40,674 nucleotides of DNA from Candidatus Tenebribacter burtonii (GTDB lineage: Bacteria > Cloacimonadota > Cloacimonadia > Cloacimonadales > TCS61). A program made the position numbers and the translations under genes. The stretch is from positions 1 through 40,674 of the forward strand of contig JAVCCF010000026.1 of NCBI GenBank assembly GCA_030765625.1, given 5' to 3'. Positions within the stretch are counted from its first letter, which is position 1, and each line of letters opens with the position of its first letter. Under the pieces are notes generated by a model, which was not told the origin of the DNA, did not search any database, and worked only from the letters and a program-made list of their open reading frames with translations. This document shows, in pieces, positions 33,471-40,674 of the stretch.

Positions 33471-35024
33471 CTATTTCTTCGGTTTGCAGACCGCCAACGG
33501 TAGAAGCATCTCTTCCATGGAAATTCCGCCATGCTGGAAAGTTCCATTAAAAAGATTCATATACTTGTGAAATGAGTTAGGATAAACAAAATAATAATCA
33601 TCTTTGGCAATTACATAATTATCGATAATACCACGTGTCGGTAAACCATATTCTTCAGGATCTTCTATATAAAGTGCATGCTTACTATTACAAGATAGAT
33701 TTTTACCCTGTTTGTATCTTACTGTTGTGGTTGTCTCTTTATCTGCTATAAGCTGGCTGGCTCTGTTAACTCTTATCGAGCCATGATCCGTTGTGAGAAT
33801 AACAGTTGCATTTTGTTTCGCTATATTTTTTAGAGTTTCATAAAAACTTGAGTGCAAAAACCAGTGTTTTGTGAACGCTCTAAGTGCCTGTTCATCCGGA
33901 ATTGCTTCCTTTAAAATCTCATCTTGAGAACGGTGATGTGCTAATAAATCCAGAAAATTATAAACCAGAGTTACCAGTTTTTCATTATGCCATGATGCGA
34001 TCTTCCTGACCACAAAATTACCTTCATCAATATTGAGGATCTTAATATATTTACTCTGGCCGATATTACTTCCCAAATCACTTATATGCTCATCCAGAAG
34101 CTGATGTTCATTCCTGTTCCTGCTGCTATCCATCTCGCTGGACCCTACCCAGTATTCCGGGAAATTCTTAGCAATATCATTTGGAAGTAGGCCGCTGAAA
34201 ATTGCGTTGCGTGAATAGGGAGTTGCAGTCGGCAATATTGAATAATACATATTCAAATCAACATCGAAAAGCTCTTTTATATATGGTTCAATGGCACGGT
34301 ATTGATCTAATCTCATGCAATCCAGAACAATTAAGTACACTGGTGCTTTATTATTTAATCTTGGAATAACGTAATTTGAAACTACATCGAAAGAGAGTCG
34401 CGGTCGGTCATCAGAACTCAACCAGTATTTGTAATTTTGTGCTACAAAATTAGAAAACTCCACATTGCAGTTCATCTTTTCCAGAAAATGAGTATGAATC
34501 AATGTCTGATCACTTATATCATCAAGAATAAAATCCCAATTATTCAAATCCTTATAAATGTCAATCCAATCCTCACTTTTAAGATCTGTAAATAACTTTT
34601 GATTTAATTTCGCTGAGAATTCTGCATATTGTGCGCCGATCTTATTCCTCTTAATTTTATCTGATTCAAATAGTTTTTTAATTGCCATGATAAGTTGATT
34701 TGGATTGATCGGTTTTATTAGATAGTCGGCTATCTGTCCAGCAATAGCACCTTCCATAATACCTTCTTCCTCGCTTTTTGTAACCATGATAACCGGCAAG
34801 GAACTGCTGATTCTTTTAATTTCGCGCAGGGTAGAAAGTCCATCCATACCGGGCATCATTTCATCGAGGAAAACCAGATCAAAATCTTCTTTAGAAACCA
34901 GATCAATAGCATCTGAACCATTAGATATGGTTTTTACATGGTAACCCCGTTCGGTTAGAAAAAGTATAAAGGGTTTTAAGTGTTCAATTTCATCATCGAC
35001 CCACAAAATTCTTAACTGTTGCAT
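33471..35024 (-). CDS. porX: PorX-type response regulator with PglZ/alkaline-phosphatase-like domain
   Basis: 517 residues. The receiver domain (~4-118) has the acidic pair at D10-D11, phospho-acceptor D54 in LVFLDEMMPGMDG and K104 in YLIKPI. A helical linker precedes the PglZ domain (~210-515), with LIVLDCMRLDQYR, SILPTATPYSRNAIFSGLLP (candidate Thr nucleophile), LTTDHGS and FQHGGISMEEMLLPL as metal-site motifs. PorX with sensor PorY controls type IX secretion genes and, in studied species, its PglZ domain hydrolyses oligoribonucleotides; extrapolation to this organism is inference. AAAGGAGAC precedes the ATG. No porY is in the window. Confidence 0.88.
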   Translation of the reverse strand: MQQLRILWVDDEIEHLKPFILFLTERGYHVKTISNGSDAIDLVSKEDFDLVFLDEMMPGMDGLSTLREIKRISSSLPVIMVTKSEEEGIMEGAIAGQIADYLIKPINPNQLIMAIKKLFESDKIKRNKIGAQYAEFSAKLNQKLFTDLKSEDWIDIYKDLNNWDFILDDISDQTLIHTHFLEKMNCNVEFSNFVAQNYKYWLSSDDRPRLSFDVVSNYVIPRLNNKAPVYLIVLDCMRLDQYRAIEPYIKELFDVDLNMYYSILPTATPYSRNAIFSGLLPNDIAKNFPEYWVGSSEMDSSRNRNEHQLLDEHISDLGSNIGQSKYIKILNIDEGNFVVRKIASWHNEKLVTLVYNFLDLLAHHRSQDEILKEAIPDEQALRAFTKHWFLHSSFYETLKNIAKQNATVILTTDHGSIRVNRASQLIADKETTTTVRYKQGKNLSCNSKHALYIEDPEEYGLPTRGIIDNYVIAKDDYYFVYPNSFHKYMNLFNGTFQHGGISMEEMLLPLAVCKPKK

Positions 35025-35438
35025 TTTTGTCTCCTTTGATCTTTTTTTATAACTAAAAAATCAAATTATCAAGTTGCTATATTCCCTCCAGGTAATTATC
35101 TTCACTCGTTATTTAATATCTTTCGCTCATAGTACTCATAAAAATCTGAGTCAAATTTATAAAGCCCTATTAATCCTTCATTTATCAACATCTACAAAGC
35201 AATCAATTACAGTTATTGCTGTCAAATGAATTTATATTTTAGAATTATTTTGTGCCCAAATGCAACAAATATTGAGTTTATAATTTTTTAACCATTATCT
35301 AAAACTTGAGCGGTTATTTGAAAAATGTAATTCTTATTATTTAAAAGAAATATTCCTATTAGACTTATTTCAATATAATTCTTGCCATCACAAAGAAGAT
35401 AAATAAATTATTCACAAGTTTTTTTGGGATAGAATAGA
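35025..35438. other. Noncoding divergent promoter region between porX and uvrB
   Basis: Very AT-rich, no ORF, no repeat family recognised. It must hold the divergent promoters of porX and uvrB; TTGCCATCACAAAG...ATAAAT around 35380-35410 is a possible uvrB promoter, but I cannot define boxes with confidence. Confidence 0.5.
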
Positions 35439-37424
35439 ATGAATGAATTTAAATTAGTATCTAATTATCAACCAAGAGGTGACCAACCTCAGGCAATATC
35501 TGCTTTAGTTGAAGGCATTGAAAATAAAGAAAGATTCCAAACTTTACTCGGTGTAACCGGTTCAGGAAAAACTTTCACGGTAGCTAACGTGATTAAGGAA
35601 GTTAATAAACCAACACTGGTAATTTCCCATAACAAAACTCTTGCAGCTCAATTATATGGTGAATTCAAACAACTTTTCCCAGAAAATGCAGTTGAGTTCT
35701 TTATAAGTTATTACGATTATTATCAGCCGGAAGCTTACATTCCAGGTCAGGATGTATATATAGAAAAAGATTCAGATATAAATAGCCAGATCGAGAAACT
35801 GCGGTTGCGTGCGACCATGAGTTTAATGGAGCGCAGAGATGTGATCATTGTAGCAAGTGTGTCATGCATTTATGGTTTGGGAACTCCAGAGAATTACCGT
35901 GATGCTCTTGTCCGGTTAAAGGTGGGTGATATAATTGAGAGAGATGAACTTCTTAAAAAACTTATAGAAATTCATTATGGCAGGAATGATGTTGCTTTTG
36001 AACGTGGAGCCTTCAGGGTGCGGGGAGATATTGTAGATATCTATCCCGCTTATTTGGAAAATTCCATTCGAATAGAATTCTTTGGTGATGTGATAGAAAA
36101 TATTTCACGGATAAATCCTTTGAATAATAGAATTCTGGAAGAGGTTGAAGAATATCCAATTTATCCTGCAAATCACTTTATTATTTCTAAAGATACATTG
36201 AAAACAGCTATTGAGCAAATAAAAATTGAATTGAAAGATAGAATAAATTATTTTGAGAAACATGGGAAATTATTAGAAGCTCAGCGAATAAATCAACGGG
36301 TAAATTTTGATATTGAAATGCTTAATGAGCTTGGATATTGTTCTGGTATCGAGAATTACTCACGACATCTTACAGGTGGTAAAAAAGGTGATCCTCCATA
36401 TTGTTTATTGGATTATTTCCCTGATGATTTTCTTATGATCATAGATGAATCACACGCTTCAATTCCCCAAATTCACGGAATGTTTGGTGGTGATTATACA
36501 CGAAAGAAAAATCTAATTGATTACGGTTTCGGGCTTCCTTCTGCTTTTGATAATCGGCCCCTTAAATTTGAAGAATTTGAGAAAAAAATAAATCAGGTGA
36601 TTTTTCTTTCTGCTACTCCGGCAGATTATGAACTTGAGAAAACTGAAGGTGTAATCGTTGAACAAGTGATCCGCCCAACAGGATTAACAGATCCGATAAT
36701 TGAAATTAAACCAATAGAAACACAAGTTGATGATCTAATAAAACAGATCAATGAACGAACGGTTAAAAAAGAAAAAATATTAGTAACGACTCTCACCAAA
36801 CGGATGGCAGAAGACTTAAGTGAATATTTAAGCAAGGCAGGAATTAGAACAAAATATTTGCATAGTGAGATTGGTACAATGGAGCGATCACAGATAATTA
36901 GGGAATTACGTATGGATGAATTTGATGTTCTTGTTGGAATCAATTTACTTCGTGAAGGTCTTGACCTTCCTGAAGTATCGCTGGTAGCAATTTTAGATGC
37001 CGATAAAGCAGGTTTCTTACGCTCAGCAAGATCACTCATACAAACTGCTGGAAGAGCTTCCAGAAACGTAGAAGGAAAAGTAATTTTTTATGCTGATAAA
37101 ATCTCTTCAGCAATGCAGATCGCTATCACAGAAACAGAACGTAGAAGAGGTAAACAAATTCAGTTCAATTTAGATAATAATATTACCCCAAAAACTATTG
37201 AGAAAGACATTAATGACATAATGATCTCTACAAGTGTTGCCGACGGTTATAAAAAACCTACAAAGAAGACAGATAAAGACAAATTTAAAGAATATTTAGA
37301 ATTAGATTCCATTGAAAGTATCATTGAATTATTGGAAAAAGAAATGCATGAAGCATCGGAAAATCTAAATTTTGAGAAAGCTGCACAACTCAGAGATAGG
37401 ATCTTTGAGCTTAAAGAACTATAG
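35439..37424 (+). CDS. uvrB: UvrABC system protein B (nucleotide excision repair)
   Basis: 661 residues, full length. NYQPRGDQPQAI opens the protein, Walker A GVTGSGKT is at 38-45, the DNA-clamping beta-hairpin reads YYDYYQPEAYIP, the Walker B-like IDESHAS is at ~333-339, LREGLDLPEVSLV and QTAGRASRN are helicase motifs V-VI, and the C-terminal UVR motif EKEMHEASENLNFEKAAQLRD binds UvrC. UvrB verifies damage loaded by UvrA and recruits UvrC. uvrA and uvrC are not in the window. No terminator was seen after the stop. Confidence 0.98.
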   Translation: MNEFKLVSNYQPRGDQPQAISALVEGIENKERFQTLLGVTGSGKTFTVANVIKEVNKPTLVISHNKTLAAQLYGEFKQLFPENAVEFFISYYDYYQPEAYIPGQDVYIEKDSDINSQIEKLRLRATMSLMERRDVIIVASVSCIYGLGTPENYRDALVRLKVGDIIERDELLKKLIEIHYGRNDVAFERGAFRVRGDIVDIYPAYLENSIRIEFFGDVIENISRINPLNNRILEEVEEYPIYPANHFIISKDTLKTAIEQIKIELKDRINYFEKHGKLLEAQRINQRVNFDIEMLNELGYCSGIENYSRHLTGGKKGDPPYCLLDYFPDDFLMIIDESHASIPQIHGMFGGDYTRKKNLIDYGFGLPSAFDNRPLKFEEFEKKINQVIFLSATPADYELEKTEGVIVEQVIRPTGLTDPIIEIKPIETQVDDLIKQINERTVKKEKILVTTLTKRMAEDLSEYLSKAGIRTKYLHSEIGTMERSQIIRELRMDEFDVLVGINLLREGLDLPEVSLVAILDADKAGFLRSARSLIQTAGRASRNVEGKVIFYADKISSAMQIAITETERRRGKQIQFNLDNNITPKTIEKDINDIMISTSVADGYKKPTKKTDKDKFKEYLELDSIESIIELLEKEMHEASENLNFEKAAQLRDRIFELKEL

Positions 37425-37567
37425 CTAAGGGTAATTGATACCAAAATGGACTCGCAAGATATCTATTTTAATCTAAACAAGCCACAGAATTCAAATAATA
37501 ACAAATTAATAAAAATAAATATCCAGAAAATGGATCATAATGATAGATAGCACTATTATATCTATAC

Positions 37568-37692
37568 GGAGCTGTAATGCCGATAGTAAAGGAACAGCAA
37601 AAGAGAAAATGGATGCTTTGTAAGCAGCAGGTGTGTATGTTGTTGTCTCGCCTGCCAATATTGGTAGGAAAGTGAAAGAGGTACTGGGATAA
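37568..37692 (+). pseudogene. Relic of the C-terminus of succinyl-CoA synthetase alpha subunit (sucD-like)
   Basis: In one frame from 37579 the DNA reads NADSKGTAKEKMDAL-stop-AAGVYVVVSPANIGRKVKEVLG-stop, which matches the layout of SucD C-termini (GTAxEKxxAL.AAGV.VV.SP..IG..VKE.L). One in-frame TAA interrupts it, and GGA GCT GTA just upstream (Gly-Ala-Val) appears shifted by one base. Nothing further upstream is recognisable, so ~85% of the gene is gone. SucD makes ATP or GTP from succinyl-CoA; its relic next to fumarase fits a former citric-acid-cycle cluster. Recognition is by eye only. Confidence 0.6.
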
Positions 37693-37696
37693 ATTG

Positions 37697-37741
37697 TTGT
37701 CATCCCGAGTGTTCGGCAACTGCCGGATGTATCGAAGGATA
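37697..37741 (-). repeat. Dispersed repeat, family P3, inverted orientation
   Basis: TTGTCATCCCGAGTGTTCGG, CAACTGCCGGATGTATCGAAGGATA. This is the reverse complement of the 8393 and 31045 copies. It begins five bases after the final stop of the sucD relic. Confidence 0.65.
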
Positions 37742-37843
37742 ATAAATGGATTCAATGTTGTTCCGCCACTTCGATACTTCGTAAGTTCCTACTCAATGTA
37801 GCATAAATAATGTAAAAATAAATTAAATAAACGAGGTGTTTTT

Positions 37844-38689
37844 ATGCGAGAAATAAATGTTAAAGATTTGATACCAATTGTTAAAAAACTCTGCATCGAG
37901 GCCAATTATTACATAGGTGAAGATATAATTTCTAAGATTAAAGAATTCAAAGAAAAAGAAGAATCTCCAACTGCAAAAAATGTTTTGGATATTTTATTGG
38001 AGAATTACGAATTGGCTGAGAAAGAGCAAATGCCTATTTGCCAGGATACAGGTGTTGCAGTTTATTTTGTGGAATTAGGACAAGATGTTCACATTGTGGG
38101 TGGTGATTTTACGGAAGCGATAAATGAAGGTGTTCGTCAGGGTTATAAAGATGGTTATTTACGTAAATCCATGGTCGATGATCCGATCATAGATCGAATT
38201 AATACAAAAGATAATACACCGGCGATTATTTATACAGATATCGTACCGGGTGATGAGATCAAAATCACGATTGCTCCTAAAGGTGGAGGCTCAGAAAACA
38301 TGAGTGAAGTAAAAATGATGAAAGCTGCTGATGGAATCGAAGGTGTTATCGATTTTGTAGTAGATCGCATTAACAGATCAGGGGGAAACCCATGTCCACC
38401 GATAGTTGTTGGTGTTGGTTTAGGCGGAAATTTTGAACAAAGTGCATTATTGGCAAAAAAATCTCTTCTACGTTCACTCACAGAAAAAAATCCTGATCCT
38501 AAATGGGCAAAGGTAGAAGACGAAATTTTAGAAAAGGTGAATAATCTGGGGATTGGTCCGCAGGGACTGGGAGGTAGGACCACTGCTCTTGGTGTGTTTA
38601 TTTTATCCAAACCATGCCACATTGCTTCCATGCCGGTTGCCGTGAATGTTCAGTGTCATGCTGCCCGTCATAAAAGTGTTGTGATTTAG
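37844..38689 (+). CDS. Class I fumarate hydratase (or related tartrate/fumarase-type) alpha subunit
   Basis: 281 residues, the N-terminal iron-sulfur half of the two-subunit class I fumarase. Family motifs: EKEQMPICQDTGVAVYFVE (Cys cluster ligand), IAPKGGGSENMSEVKM, GGNPCPPIVVGVGLGGNFEQ (second Cys), and NNLGIGPQGLGGRTTALGV...PCHIASMPVAVNVQCHAARH (third Cys). It hydrates fumarate to malate in the cytoplasm using an oxygen-sensitive 4Fe-4S cluster, which fits an anaerobe. The beta-subunit gene follows after a repeat. L-tartrate dehydratase is the close alternative, disfavoured by the nearby malic enzyme and sucD remains. Ribosome binding site GAGGTG. Confidence 0.93.
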   Translation: MREINVKDLIPIVKKLCIEANYYIGEDIISKIKEFKEKEESPTAKNVLDILLENYELAEKEQMPICQDTGVAVYFVELGQDVHIVGGDFTEAINEGVRQGYKDGYLRKSMVDDPIIDRINTKDNTPAIIYTDIVPGDEIKITIAPKGGGSENMSEVKMMKAADGIEGVIDFVVDRINRSGGNPCPPIVVGVGLGGNFEQSALLAKKSLLRSLTEKNPDPKWAKVEDEILEKVNNLGIGPQGLGGRTTALGVFILSKPCHIASMPVAVNVQCHAARHKSVVI

Positions 38690-38703
38690 AAAAGAAGAGA
38701 TCA

Positions 38704-38841
38704 GACAGGATCAACAAGATTAACTGGATAAAAATTAATGAAAAATGACTTTTGTAAAGTTTGGATTTGGCAAGTTGAAAATTGTGACATGATGTTGTTT
38801 CTTATTTTCCAAAAAATCCTGTTGATCATGTTAATCTTGTC
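38704..38841. repeat. Palindromic repeat between fumarase subunit genes (family P4)
   Basis: Left arm GACAGGATCAACAAGATTAAC and right arm ATCCTGTTGATCATGTTAATC...TTGTC are imperfect inverted repeats enclosing ~90 AT-rich bases. The GATCAACAGGAT/GATTAACAGGAT motif is a widespread dispersed intergenic repeat in bacteria. ORF 38701-38889(-) is its translation, not a gene. Confidence 0.7.
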
Positions 38842-38867
38842 GAAAAAGATGTTATAGGAGAAAAAAA

Positions 38868-39416
38868 ATGGAAGTACATTTAACCACACCTTTAAAAACT
38901 GAAGATCTGGAAAAATTGAAGATAGGAGATCAGGTTTATATTACCGGAACAGTTTACACAGGAAGAGATGCTGCCCACAAAAGACTTGTGGAACTTCTAA
39001 AAAAAGGAGAAAAATTACCCTTTGATCCCAAGGGACAAATCATATATTATGTAGGACCTGCTCCCGCACCTCCCGGAAAACCAATTGGCTCTGCAGGACC
39101 AACCACGAGCTACAGAATGGATCCTTACGCTCCTGCACTTCTCGATGTAGGAATGAAAGCAATGATCGGAAAAGGACCAAGAGATCAATCAGTGATAGAT
39201 TCAATGATAAAAAACAAAGCAGTTTACTTAGCAGCGGTTGGCGGTGCAGCAGTTGTTGTAGCCAAATCTATCAAAGAATCAAAAGTGATTGCTTACGAAG
39301 ATCTGGGACCAGAAGCTATCCGTGAAATGAGAGTGGAAAATTTTCCATGTATTGTTGCAAATGATGTTTATGGAAACGATATTTACAAAGCAGGTGTTGA
39401 GAAGTATAAAAGATAG
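38868..39416 (+). CDS. Class I fumarate hydratase beta subunit
   Basis: 182 residues, the C-terminal half of class I fumarase. Signatures are LKIGDQVYITGTVYTGRDAAHKR, IIYYVGPAPAPPGKPIGSAGPTTSYRMD and GKGPRDQSV...AVYLAAVGGAAVV. It forms the catalytic complex with the alpha subunit. GGAG lies before the ATG. It is separated from the alpha gene by 178 bases, nearly all repeat, which may have inserted into a formerly tighter operon. Confidence 0.95.
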   Translation: MEVHLTTPLKTEDLEKLKIGDQVYITGTVYTGRDAAHKRLVELLKKGEKLPFDPKGQIIYYVGPAPAPPGKPIGSAGPTTSYRMDPYAPALLDVGMKAMIGKGPRDQSVIDSMIKNKAVYLAAVGGAAVVVAKSIKESKVIAYEDLGPEAIREMRVENFPCIVANDVYGNDIYKAGVEKYKR

Positions 39417-39450
39417 TGAACCTCCTTTTGATTTTCCCCTTATGAAGGAG

Positions 39451-39567
39451 CTTAAGGCAGGACTTGACTTGCAATGAGTAGAGCGAATATGAGTCGAAAA
39501 CTGCAACGATTATGGTTTAGTTCTCGCCCCAAGCTATACATCGGTGCAAGTCCGAAATCCTGCATAA
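39451..39567. repeat. 117-bp imperfect palindrome (family P5)
   Basis: CTTAAGGCAGGACTTGACTTGCA and TGCAAGTCCGAAATCCTGCATAAG are inverted repeats at the two ends, with ~70 bases between them. It lies in the gap between the fumarase beta gene and the broken malic enzyme gene. No second copy is in the window. Confidence 0.6.
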
Positions 39568-39621
39568 GTTGGACAAAGGGATTAATAAAAATTGTAAAAT
39601 TGTAAAATAAAGGAGAAGTTT

Positions 39622-40344
39622 ATGGAAAAATTAAAAATGGATTTCACAAATTTAAACGAGGTTTTTCCTGATGATTTTTCACAGGAACAAATTGCCACAG
39701 GTAAAACATTATTCCTGAAAAAAATATCGGAAGACGCTCACAAATTTTACGGTGGAAAGATCCAGACCGTTCTCAAGGCAGGCGTGTTTGGATTTAACTG
39801 ATTTAACGTCTGGTACACACCAGGTGTATCCAAAATTTCCACTACGATCCGTGATGATAACGATACTAGTTTTGATCTTTCTAACAGAGGAAATCTGGTA
39901 GCTGTTGTCAGTGATTCCACACGTGTTCTGGGTGATGGAGATTGTACTCCTCCCTGTGGCTTAGGAGTTATGGAAGGAAAAGCATTCCTGATGAAATATC
40001 TTGGTGGTGTGGATGCCGTTGCTCTTTGTGTAGACAGTAAAAATGAGAATGGCAAGAACGATCCACAGAAGATCATTGACTTCGTAAAAATGTGCCAGCA
40101 TAGTTTCGGTGCAATTAACTTGGAAGATATTTCTCAACCTAATTGTTATAAAGTACTCGATATTCTGCGTGAAGAATGTGATATACCTGTTTGGCATGAT
40201 AATGCTCAAGGAACTGCTTGTGTAACTCTTGCCGGTCTTCTGAATGCTTTAAAATTAGCTGGGAAAAAAATCGGTGATGTGAGAATTGTTCATTTAGGTG
40301 CCGGAGCTTCTAATACAACAATTGCCCGATTAAGCAATTTTTAA
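39622..40344 (+). pseudogene. NAD(P)-dependent malic enzyme, disrupted by an in-frame TGA and truncated
   Basis: From ATG 39622 (AAAGGAGAAG upstream) the frame reads to FGFN, then TGA at 39799-39801, then FNVWYTPGVSKISTTIRDD, where the family region ...FxVWYTPGV is expected; TGG to TGA would explain it. After the stop the frame stays clean: VVSDSTRVLGDGD, GLGVMEGKAFLMKYLGGVDAV, PVWHDNAQGTA and VHLGAGASNTTIARL. It then departs abruptly (SNF-stop) at ~40333, so the NAD-binding half and C-terminus are lost (about 240 of an expected 400+ residues). Malic enzyme converts malate to pyruvate, the step after fumarase. ORF 39970-40344 is the downstream remnant. Confidence 0.85.
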
Positions 40345-40430
40345 CTTAATTGATTTGTAGGCAGTGTATTAAAAAGTGATTTAAAATTGATTAAATGTAA
40401 GCAGCTCAACATAGAATGCCTTATTGCTGA

Positions 40431-40674
40431 TTATTTTTTCGATCTACTGAACACTTTATCAAGATTAAATGTCTGATGTAGTAATACTGCGAGGATCGTA
40501 GTTGTTGGCAATGGATCTGTAAAAAATGTTTTAATGAATTCAGGAGCACGTGCATACAGCTCGGGTAACATAGCAGTACTCAACCCGAAAATGAGTGAAA
40601 TGCCCACTACAAATGTTTTTCTGGAATCCCAACTATGACTGAACATCTCTTTCAATCCGACACAGATCATAAAG
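40431..40674 (-). CDS. Nucleobase:cation symporter-2 (uracil/xanthine permease), C-terminal part
   Basis: The last ~81 residues of a membrane transporter whose 5' part lies beyond the right edge; the frame stays open to 40674, so the ATG at 40670 is internal. KEMFSHSWDSRKTFVVGISLIFGLSTAMLPELY and TDPLPTTTILAVLLHQTFNLDKVF match the last membrane segments of NCS2 permeases. It imports a purine or pyrimidine base with H+ or Na+. It is convergent with the truncated malic enzyme gene, 86 bases away. Confidence 0.75.
   Translation of the reverse strand, partial: FMICVGLKEMFSHSWDSRKTFVVGISLIFGLSTAMLPELYARAPEFIKTFFTDPLPTTTILAVLLHQTFNLDKVFSRSKK

Larger units (their letters stand above)
37425..37843. 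other. Noncoding interval with a gene relic and a repeat
   Basis: Holds the sucD-like relic (37568-37692), a P3 copy (37697-37741), and a CACTTCGATACTTCG fragment reminiscent of the P3 end. The first ~120 bases show nothing. A ribosome binding site (GAGGTG) for the fumarase gene lies at the right edge. Confidence 0.6.

Noticed and set aside
38701-38889. 62-residue minus-strand ORF between the fumarase genes
   Set aside because: It is the translation of the P4 palindrome and overlaps the beta-subunit start.
39421-39621. Structured ncRNA or intron-like sequence (GTGCAAGTCCG)
   Set aside because: No consensus of a known intron or riboswitch could be followed; the segment is better described as an inverted repeat.
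39799-39801. TGA recoding (Trp or selenocysteine) in the malic enzyme gene
   Set aside because: TGA terminates other genes here, no selenocysteine insertion hairpin was seen, and the gene is also truncated at its 3' end.

Overview
The window looks like a chromosomal segment of an AT-rich, didermic bacterium of the FCB superphylum. A Cloacimonadota-like lineage is my best guess, by impression only. Evidence: a secreted protein with a YPNPFNP-type C-terminal sorting domain, a PorX-type response regulator fused to a PglZ/alkaline-phosphatase domain, a PorV/PorQ-like outer-membrane barrel (all type IX secretion themes), an LPS heptose kinase and an O-antigen/capsule locus. No rRNA, tRNA, CRISPR array, transposase or phage gene was recognised. 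All calls come from reading the sequence and the ORF track; no database search was run.

Layout. 1-1.5 kb: end of a surface protein gene, then a PorV/PorQ-like barrel gene, both on +, with a G9 tract at the barrel's ribosome binding site. 1.7-8.2 kb: ssb, a UDP-glucuronate 4-epimerase-like gene, a secreted Lys/Glu-rich protein (+), a four-helix-bundle protein, UDP-glucose dehydrogenase and a second nucleotide-sugar dehydrogenase. 8.2-8.9 kb: a noncoding cluster of palindromic repeats. 8.9-29.8 kb: a compact minus-strand Wzx/Wzy-type polysaccharide locus with an initiating sugar-phosphate transferase, five or six glycosyltransferases, flippase, polymerase, epimerase, deacetylase, FemAB/GNAT transferase, a nucleotidyltransferase-kinase fusion, a sulfatase/phosphoethanolamine-transferase-like protein, a beta-helix lipoprotein and a type IX-type cargo protein. 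29.9-31.0 kb: heptose-7-phosphate kinase carrying an in-frame repeat insertion. 31-33 kb: repeat-rich DNA with a small membrane protein gene and a GIY-YIG nuclease gene bracketed by repeats. 33-37.4 kb: tsaE, porX, uvrB. 37.4-40.7 kb: a decayed sucD tail, the two subunits of class I fumarase, a broken malic enzyme gene and the end of a nucleobase permease gene.

How the genes fit together. The two dehydrogenases and two epimerases would supply acidic nucleotide sugars. The initiating transferase, glycosyltransferases, Wzx and Wzy would build and export the glycan, and the heptose kinase feeds the LPS core. In type IX secretion systems cargo is commonly anchored to a special LPS, so a sorting-domain protein inside the glycan operon together with PorX and a PorV-like barrel nearby is a coherent surface theme.

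Most unusual signals. (1) A small GIY-YIG nuclease gene lies between two direct copies (about 90% identical) of a palindromic repeat. Its ribosome binding site and start codon lie in one copy and its stop codon in the other. Related palindromes are scattered through the window, a layout that resembles RAYT/REP systems but with a different nuclease. (2) The same repeat families have inserted in frame inside the heptose kinase gene, adding about 54 codons. (3) A 48-bp hairpin sits inside one palindrome with an apparent 5-bp target duplication. (4) G10 and G9 tracts suggest phase variation of a glycan-modifying acyltransferase and of a barrel protein. (5) Central-carbon genes flanking fumarase are broken.
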